A DNA stretch of 64,000 nucleotides from the NCBI RefSeq assembly GCF_002754195.1, contig NZ_PEEU01000001.1:2480001-2544000 (forward strand). Direction: 5' to 3'. Within the stretch, counting starts at the first letter, position 1, and every line of letters begins with the position of its first letter. This document shows, one piece after another, positions 59,081 through 64,000 of the stretch. The notes beneath the pieces were generated by a model. The model was not told where the DNA came from and searched no databases. It saw only the letters and a program-made list of their open reading frames with translations. Both the position numbers and the translations under genes were made by a program. The DNA is from Flavobacterium sp. 9 (GTDB lineage: Bacteria > Bacteroidota > Bacteroidia > Flavobacteriales > Flavobacteriaceae).

Positions 59081-59671
59081 ATGAAAACAAAAAACTTTTT
59101 CTTCATTCTCTTCATTGCATTTACTTGTGTAATGTGTAATTCTTCAAAAAAAGAAGATAAAATTATTATCGAAAAAACTACTTCTACAGAAAAAGAACAT
59201 CATCACGCACTTACTGCCGCTGATAGTCTAAAACTTGTAAATCATGAAATCGAAGTAAAAGGCGATGTCGAATTTCCACTACAATTAACAGTTGATTCTT
59301 TGCAAAAAATGAAAGTTGCCACAATTTCAAATTTCAAAATAATTGGAAAAGATGGTACTGTCAAAAAAGACGATAAAATCTGCAAAGGTGTTCTTTTGAA
59401 AGACATTTTAGAGAAAGCCAAAATCAAACAAAACGGTCATAAAGATCGAAATTTCTACATCGTCGCAAGAGCTTCAGATGATTATAAAGCTACTTTTTCA
59501 TGGGCCGAAATTTTCAATAATCCCACCGGAGAAAACACGTATGTTCTTTTTGAAGAAAACGGAAAACCAGTCAAAAGTGGCGAAATGATTCTGATTTGTA
59601 AAAACGATATTAAAACCGGTCCACGTCACGTTTATTGGCTTAGAAGTATTAAGGTTTATAGAGTTGAGTAA
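59081..59671 (+). CDS. Lipoprotein with sulfite-oxidase-like molybdopterin fold
   Basis: A 196-aa lipoprotein: signal ends FTCVMC (Cys19), then NSSKKEDK and a histidine patch EKEHHHAL. The domain from about 50 to 196 matches the oxidoreductase molybdopterin-binding fold (VKGDVEFPLQLTVDSLQKM, KGVLLKDILEKAKI, DDYKATFSWAEIF, GEMILICKNDIKTGPRHVYWL). It is half the size of real enzymes and I see no molybdenum-ligating Cys in the usual place, so it may bind a cofactor or metal instead of catalysing. It follows the TonB receptor gene by 20 bp. Confidence 0.82.
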   Translation: MKTKNFFFILFIAFTCVMCNSSKKEDKIIIEKTTSTEKEHHHALTAADSLKLVNHEIEVKGDVEFPLQLTVDSLQKMKVATISNFKIIGKDGTVKKDDKICKGVLLKDILEKAKIKQNGHKDRNFYIVARASDDYKATFSWAEIFNNPTGENTYVLFEENGKPVKSGEMILICKNDIKTGPRHVYWLRSIKVYRVE

Positions 59672-59682
59672 CACTTTGAGAA

Positions 59683-59817
59683 TTTAACCGCAAAGCACGC
59701 AAAGGTTTTTACTTATAAACTGCGCTTAGAAAACGCAAAGTTCGCAAAGCTCTATCAATACAAAGCTTTGCGAACTTTGCGTTTGTATAAAAAACCTTTG
59801 CGTGCTTTGCGGTTAAA
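59683..59817. repeat. Nested palindromic element (copy 2)
   Basis: Outer arms 59683-59710 and 59790-59817 are perfect reverse complements over 28 bp (core ACCGCAAAGCACGCAAAG). Inner arms 59731-59751 and 59764-59784 are perfect over 21 bp (AAACGCAAAGTTCGCAAAGC). Same family as 13115-13290. It fills much of the 343-bp gap 59672-60014, which has no gene. Confidence 0.9.
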
Positions 59818-60014
59818 TCAAATTCCAAAATTCAACACAAAACTTTTTGCATTTTGCAGTAAAATCACATTTCAATTTGCAAAAGTTCAAAGCCACAAAG
59901 GGTTTTAATGTTGATTCTTTTGATCTTTAATTGTACATTTATGGGATAAAAGTTCGTTATTAACTTTAAATAAAGAAATACTTTATTATTTTTACCACAT
60001 AATTTAAGCAAACT

Positions 60015-60890
60015 ATGAGTTCTAACTTTGATAAATTTCAAAAGCGCAGGTTAATTTCCTCTTATTTTTCGGTTGTATTAAGTGTTTTCTTGGTTTTATT
60101 CCTTTTAGGAGTACTAGGATTATTCATTATCAATTCTAAAAAATTGGCAAATGATTTTAAAGAAAAAATCGCAATGACGGTTTTCTTTAAAAATGAAGCC
60201 AATGATAGTGTGATAAAAGCATTCAACACTGAATTGAAAAGGGCGCCTTTCGCAAGATCTTATGCTTATGTTTCTAAAGAAAAAGCAGCAAAAGAACATA
60301 CAGATATCATTGGAGAAGATTTCTTAACCTTTTTGGGAGAAAATCCGTTATTGAATTCATACGATATTCACTTAAAAGCTGATTATGTTGAAAGAGACAG
60401 TATTTCGAAAATCGAAAGCACTTTGAGACAAAACACTATGATCGAAGATATTGTTTATGACAAACAATTGGTAAATCTGGTAAACGACAACATCAAAAAA
60501 GTAAGTATGTGGATTTTGATTATCAGCGGTTTCCTTGCGATAATTGCGGTTTTATTAATCAATAGTTCATTACGCTTATCAATTCACTCCAACCGTTTTA
60601 TCATTAAAACCATGCAAATGGTTGGCGCAACAAAATCGTTTATCCGTAAACCTTTTGTAATGCGCAGTGTAAAATTAGGAATGTTAGGTGCCGGCTTAGC
60701 TATTATCGCTTTAATTGCACTTTTACTTTATGTTGAATCAAACTTCCCGGGATTAGGAATCTTAGAAGATAAAGCATTAATTGGATTGGTATTATTAGCC
60801 GTATTTGGTTTAGGTGTTTTGATTACCTGGGTAAGTACACACTTTGCAACACAACGTTTCTTGAATTTAAGAACTGACGATCTATATTAA
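60015..60890 (+). CDS. ftsX: Cell division permease-like protein FtsX
   Basis: A 291-aa inner-membrane protein with four membrane helices (about 20-42, 172-192, 225-245 and 260-282) and a periplasmic domain (about 45-165) between the first two, as in FtsX. The MQMVGATKSFIRKPF segment is the family signature in the cytoplasmic loop. It works with the ATPase FtsE to activate cell wall hydrolases at the division site. No ftsE is adjacent here. It leads a unit with DUF3098, uppP and truB. Confidence 0.92.
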   Translation: MSSNFDKFQKRRLISSYFSVVLSVFLVLFLLGVLGLFIINSKKLANDFKEKIAMTVFFKNEANDSVIKAFNTELKRAPFARSYAYVSKEKAAKEHTDIIGEDFLTFLGENPLLNSYDIHLKADYVERDSISKIESTLRQNTMIEDIVYDKQLVNLVNDNIKKVSMWILIISGFLAIIAVLLINSSLRLSIHSNRFIIKTMQMVGATKSFIRKPFVMRSVKLGMLGAGLAIIALIALLLYVESNFPGLGILEDKALIGLVLLAVFGLGVLITWVSTHFATQRFLNLRTDDLY

Positions 60891-60944
60891 TTGTTGATTT
60901 TAGATTTTAGATTAGAATATAAACTCATATAAAACAGAGGATAA

Positions 60945-60969
60945 GATTGCTTCGTTCCTCGCAATGACA
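60945..60969. repeat. Solo arm of the GCGAGGAACGAAGCAA repeat
   Basis: A 25-bp single arm (GATTGCTTCGTTCCTCGCAA, then TGACA) identical in core to the arms at 52583-52670. It ends 2 bases before the DUF3098 start codon, so it forms that gene's leader. Confidence 0.7.
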
Positions 60970-60971
60970 AA

Positions 60972-61226
60972 ATGAAAAACAATACTAATAATACAGAAAA
61001 ACCGCAAAAACAAGAATTCCTTTTTGACGGTATCAACTACAAAATTCTTTTAATTGGAATTGGAGTTATCGCCTTAGGTTTTATCCTAATGTCTGGTGGA
61101 GGAAGCGATAATCCGAATGTTTTTAATGAAGATGTTTTTAGTTTTAGACGTATTCGTTTAGCTCCAACAACTGTTTTGATTGGTTTTGGAATCACTATTT
61201 ATTCTATTTTCAAAAAATCTAAGTAG
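60972..61226 (+). CDS. DUF3098 membrane protein
   Basis: An 84-aa protein with two membrane helices (about 26-43 and 65-80) of the DUF3098 family, which lies beside ftsX and uppP in many Bacteroidota. The conserved FNEDVFSFRRIRLAPTTVL joins the helices. The function is unknown; the context points to envelope or division work. Its start abuts a solo repeat arm. Confidence 0.9.
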   Translation: MKNNTNNTEKPQKQEFLFDGINYKILLIGIGVIALGFILMSGGGSDNPNVFNEDVFSFRRIRLAPTTVLIGFGITIYSIFKKSK

Positions 61227-61334
61227 ACTTTCTTTAGACTGCTTAGACAACTTAGATCTTTAGATTATTAGAATTAATCTCTTTAAAAAAGTCTGACATC
61301 TAAGAAGTCTAATTAATCTAACAATCTAAATTCA

Positions 61335-62132
61335 ATGAATACATTACAAGCTATCATTCTTGCCATTATTGAAGGAATTACAGAATTTTTACCTATTTCT
61401 TCAACTGGTCATATGATTATTGCCTCTTCTTTTTTTGGAATTGCACACGACGATTTTACCAAACTTTTTACAATTGTAATTCAACTTGGTGCTATACTTT
61501 CGGTAGTTGTTTTATATTTTAAACGTTTTTTTCAAACGCTTGATTTTTACTTTAAACTTTTGGTAGCATTTATTCCGGCAGTAGTTTTAGGATTGTTGCT
61601 AAGCGATTTTATTGATGGTTTATTAGAAAATCCCGTTACTGTTGCAATATCTCTTTTAATAGGAGGATTAATTTTATTGAAAGTTGACGAATGGTTCAAT
61701 AAACCAAATACAGCAGAAACTTCGCAAGAAATCACGTATTTACAAGCTTTTAAAATTGGATTATTTCAATGTTTAGCAATGATTCCGGGAGTTTCAAGAA
61801 GTGGTGCAAGTATTGTTGGAGGTATGTCTCAGAAATTATCAAGAACAACAGCTGCAGAATTTTCATTTTTTCTTGCCGTTCCAACAATGTTGGGTGCAAC
61901 AGTAAAAAAATGTTACGATTATTATAAAGCCGGATTTGAATTATCTCACGATCAAATTAACTTATTAGTTATTGGAAACGTTGTAGCATTTATTGTAGCT
62001 CTTTTGGCTATTAAATCATTCATAGGTTTCTTAACTAAAAATGGTTTTAAAGTTTTTGGCTATTATAGAATAATCGCAGGAATCATTTTATTATTGATTC
62101 ACTTTTTCATTCATCCTCTTACGATTATATAA
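61335..62132 (+). CDS. uppP: Undecaprenyl-diphosphatase (BacA/UppP)
   Basis: A 265-aa inner-membrane phosphatase that recycles undecaprenyl diphosphate to the monophosphate carrier for wall synthesis; it also gives bacitracin tolerance. Both signatures are intact: [17 protein letters not shown] (about 13-29) and [14 protein letters not shown] (about 153-166). About eight membrane segments. The stop overlaps the truB start by one base (TAATG). Confidence 0.95.
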   Translation: MNTLQAIILAIIEGITEFLPISSTGHMIIASSFFGIAHDDFTKLFTIVIQLGAILSVVVLYFKRFFQTLDFYFKLLVAFIPAVVLGLLLSDFIDGLLENPVTVAISLLIGGLILLKVDEWFNKPNTAETSQEITYLQAFKIGLFQCLAMIPGVSRSGASIVGGMSQKLSRTTAAEFSFFLAVPTMLGATVKKCYDYYKAGFELSHDQINLLVIGNVVAFIVALLAIKSFIGFLTKNGFKVFGYYRIIAGIILLLIHFFIHPLTII

Positions 62133-62827
62133 TGACAACTGAAGAATATTTAGACGGACAAGTTTTATTGATTGACAAACCTTTAAAATGGAGTTCGTTT
62201 CAAGCTGTCAATAAATTAAAATACCTTTTGATCAATAAAGTTGGACTTCCAAAAAAGTTCAAAATTGGTCACGCCGGAACTTTAGATCCTTTGGCAACCG
62301 GATTATTATTGATTTGTACAGGAAAATTCACCAAAAGAATTTCGGAGCTTCAAGGTCAAGCCAAAGAATATACGGGAACTTTTTATATTGGAGCCACTAC
62401 TCCATCTTATGATTTGGAAACTGAAATCGATGAGACTTTTCCAACTTCTCATATTGATGAAGCTTTAATTCACGAAACGGTAAAACAATTTCTAGGCGAA
62501 ATTGATCAAAAACCACCTATTTTTTCTGCGATTAAAAAAGATGGCGTTCGTTTATACGAACATGCCCGCGCAGGAGAAACGGTAGAAATTGCAAGCAGAA
62601 AAACAACCATTCACGAATTTGAAATTACCCGAATTGCATTACCCGAAATTGATTTCAGAGTAGTTTGCAGTAAAGGAACTTATATTCGTTCTCTGGCTTT
62701 TGATTTTGGAAAAGCGATGAATTCAGGTTCGCACTTAACGGTTTTACGCCGAACTAAAATTGGCGATTATGACGTAAAAAATGCGATTGATATTACTTTA
62801 TTTGAAGAAAGTCTTAATCTGAAATAA
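62132..62827 (+). CDS. truB: tRNA pseudouridine-55 synthase
   Basis: A 231-aa enzyme that makes pseudouridine 55 in the T loop of tRNA. Catalytic Asp52 lies in KIGHAGTLDPLATGLL; GATTPSYDLETEID and SKGTYIRSLAFDFG are further family motifs. It lacks the C-terminal PUA domain of longer homologs, common in Bacteroidota. Its ATG overlaps the uppP stop, so the two are translationally coupled. Confidence 0.95.
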   Translation: MTTEEYLDGQVLLIDKPLKWSSFQAVNKLKYLLINKVGLPKKFKIGHAGTLDPLATGLLLICTGKFTKRISELQGQAKEYTGTFYIGATTPSYDLETEIDETFPTSHIDEALIHETVKQFLGEIDQKPPIFSAIKKDGVRLYEHARAGETVEIASRKTTIHEFEITRIALPEIDFRVVCSKGTYIRSLAFDFGKAMNSGSHLTVLRRTKIGDYDVKNAIDITLFEESLNLK

Positions 62828-62918
62828 AAAACAGATAGCACATTACAAAATAAGACAATAGTATAATGTGCTCACTTCTTAACTAAAGTAGAGTTATTCC
62901 ACACTTGACCCTTTGGAA

Positions 62919-62996
62919 TTAATAGTGAGGTATATTTTTTCCGCCAAACAATAAACCTGAAATAAAATCGTAAAACTTGTCGAATAACTTTTTCAT
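62919..62996 (-). CDS. Possible 25-aa small protein
   Basis: An ATG frame too short for gene callers: it begins MKKLFDKFYDFISGLLFGG and ends NIPHY. The composition (Lys and Asp on one side, Phe, Leu and Ile on the other) would make an amphipathic helix. Downstream on the same strand lies an 8-bp hairpin (62838-62845 and 62864-62871) with a T tail. No promoter is clear. The rest of the 377-bp gap 62828-63204 shows nothing else. It could be chance. Confidence 0.35.
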   Translation of the reverse strand: MKKLFDKFYDFISGLLFGGKNIPHY

Positions 62997-63204
62997 GATA
63001 GTGTATTTTTAATTGTTAGATATTAAATAAACACCAATAAAAAGAGCAAGTCAGATAGTAGATAGTAGAAGTGGGATTATATCAGCAAGTTACAAAATAT
63101 TTATCCCACAGAAAAACATTTTAATACATTTTTTACTGTCAAAACACTTATTTTCAGTCAATTGCCCGAAAAATATAGCGTTTCAACGATTTTTTTTCTA
63201 AAAA

Positions 63205-63822
63205 TTATAATCGGTTATATTTGATATTCTCCATTATTTCAACCAATTCTTTCTGAACAGAAACTCCTTTATCTGCCAGATACCATAATTGCAAATCGGT
63301 TTTGATTTTTTCATCAATAACTCCAAATTCTTTTTTATAGTTTGTCATTAATTCAGTAGCTCCTTTTGGTCTTGGTCCCCAATCCGCACGAACAATTCCG
63401 GCTTCTTTACAAATTACGATAAGTTTTGGTATTGCTCTTCCGCCATTCGTTAGATAATGATTCATCAAATCGTCATTCTGGTCGCGAAGTACAATTCTAA
63501 GATCAATCTTTTTATTGGATTCATGCGCCATTTTCTCAAGAATAGGCAGTATTTGAGCAGCGTCTCCGCACCAACCTTCAGATATTACAAGCCAAATATA
63601 ATGATTGTCTAAGTTTTGTAGTTTTGAAATTACCTCTTCAGAAATCTTGATTGTTTTTTCTAACCGATTCATTCTGACTTCATTCAGGCTTGTATAATGC
63701 GTTAAACTTTCAGATTGTTCGTTTCCTGTTGATTTTCCTTCAGACAATAAATCGGTAACTAATTTTCTATATTCTGCATAAGAATAACTGTGGAATAATG
63801 CTTTGGCTACAATACTTTTCAT
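63205..63822 (-). CDS. Thioredoxin-fold protein with WCGD site
   Basis: A 205-aa cytoplasmic protein of the thioredoxin superfamily. The active-site position reads SEGWCGDAAQ, so the second Cys of WCGPC is Asp-Ala here, and the cis-Pro loop is RAIPKLIVI. It belongs to the group found in many Firmicutes and Bacteroidota with a single WCGD cysteine; it cannot act as a normal dithiol reductase. It starts at ATG 63822 and stands alone. Confidence 0.85.
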   Translation of the reverse strand: MKSIVAKALFHSYSYAEYRKLVTDLLSEGKSTGNEQSESLTHYTSLNEVRMNRLEKTIKISEEVISKLQNLDNHYIWLVISEGWCGDAAQILPILEKMAHESNKKIDLRIVLRDQNDDLMNHYLTNGGRAIPKLIVICKEAGIVRADWGPRPKGATELMTNYKKEFGVIDEKIKTDLQLWYLADKGVSVQKELVEIMENIKYNRL

Positions 63823-63983
63823 ACCTGTTTCGTTTTGATTATGATAAATTTACAAATTAAAAGTAAACGCAAGAATGACATTTATCAGATTCAACTGAAA
63901 TAAATTATAAAAGCTTTATTTCCTTAAAAATAAAAGAGCAATTAATTTTTTGTAAACATTATTTTTAAAAATCAGAATATGTC

Positions 63984-63991
63984 TATATTTG
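63984..63991 (+). promoter_or_regulatory. -7 element for a gene beyond the right edge
   Basis: TATATTTG, an exact TAnnTTTG match, 9 bases from the end of the window, pointing rightwards. The gene it serves is outside. Confidence 0.4.
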
Positions 63992-64000
63992 CACAAATTA

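Overview
The window looks like a chromosomal stretch of a Flavobacterium or close relative (Bacteroidota, Flavobacteriia). The evidence is AT-rich DNA, many promoters of the Bacteroidota type (TTG, 16-24 bp, TAnnTTTG), lipoproteins with short N-terminal signals and SCSSD/SCKKK lipoboxes, TonB-dependent receptors with a carboxypeptidase-like N-terminal domain, a type IX secretion sorting domain, and families such as DUF4271, DUF4296, DUF3098 and DUF3109. I saw no transposase, integrase, phage gene, CRISPR array, tRNA or rRNA.

Layout. 1-6740 (minus): dtd, rsgA, then an aromatic amino acid operon (prephenate dehydratase, aminotransferase, an unrecognised 189-aa gene, prephenate dehydrogenase, fused DAHP synthase/chorismate mutase). 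The operon is preceded by an unannotated 26-codon Phe/Tyr-rich leader peptide and an attenuator. 7-8.3 kb: three small unknown genes. 8.4-13 kb: ribonucleotide reductase nrdB-nrdA and a DUF3109 protein. 13.4-19.7 kb: MarC, a flavoprotein-like protein, small lipoproteins, S41 peptidase, dCMP deaminase, HupE/UreJ-like protein, TerB-like protein. 19.8-28.6 kb: fbp, GNAT, aspartate kinase, a 1141-aa outer-membrane barrel, an Ala/Lys-rich secreted protein, a glycosyltransferase.

28.6-37 kb looks like a phosphate-response surface locus: porin O/P, PhoR-like kinase, PhoB-like regulator, TonB receptor, beta-helix lipoprotein, and a protein that is almost only a T9SS C-terminal domain. Three of the promoters carry hexamers phased at 11 bp, as PhoB/PhoP boxes are. 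37-46 kb: LuxE-like acyltransferase, tyrS, NAD-dependent epimerase, dihydroorotase/Dol-P-Man synthase operon, DUF4271, hemD-like gene, Lrp regulator. 46-52.4 kb: zinc metallopeptidase, a NarL-type two-component pair whose divergent promoter to a lipoprotein holds an 18-bp perfect palindrome, and an ECF sigma factor group. 52.7-59.7 kb: leuS, then a short ModE-like regulator, a TonB receptor and a lipoprotein with a sulfite-oxidase-type molybdopterin fold, a possible molybdate/tungstate or cofactor uptake set. 60-64 kb: ftsX, DUF3098, uppP, truB, and a thioredoxin-like protein.

The intergenic DNA is rich in dispersed palindromic elements. Two copies of one element (13.1 and 59.7 kb) and a third unrelated one inside the phoB-phoR operon share a nested architecture of outer arms around an inner hairpin. 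Start codons were moved where the longest open frame ran back into the promoter or began at TTG/GTG; these cases are stated in the entries.
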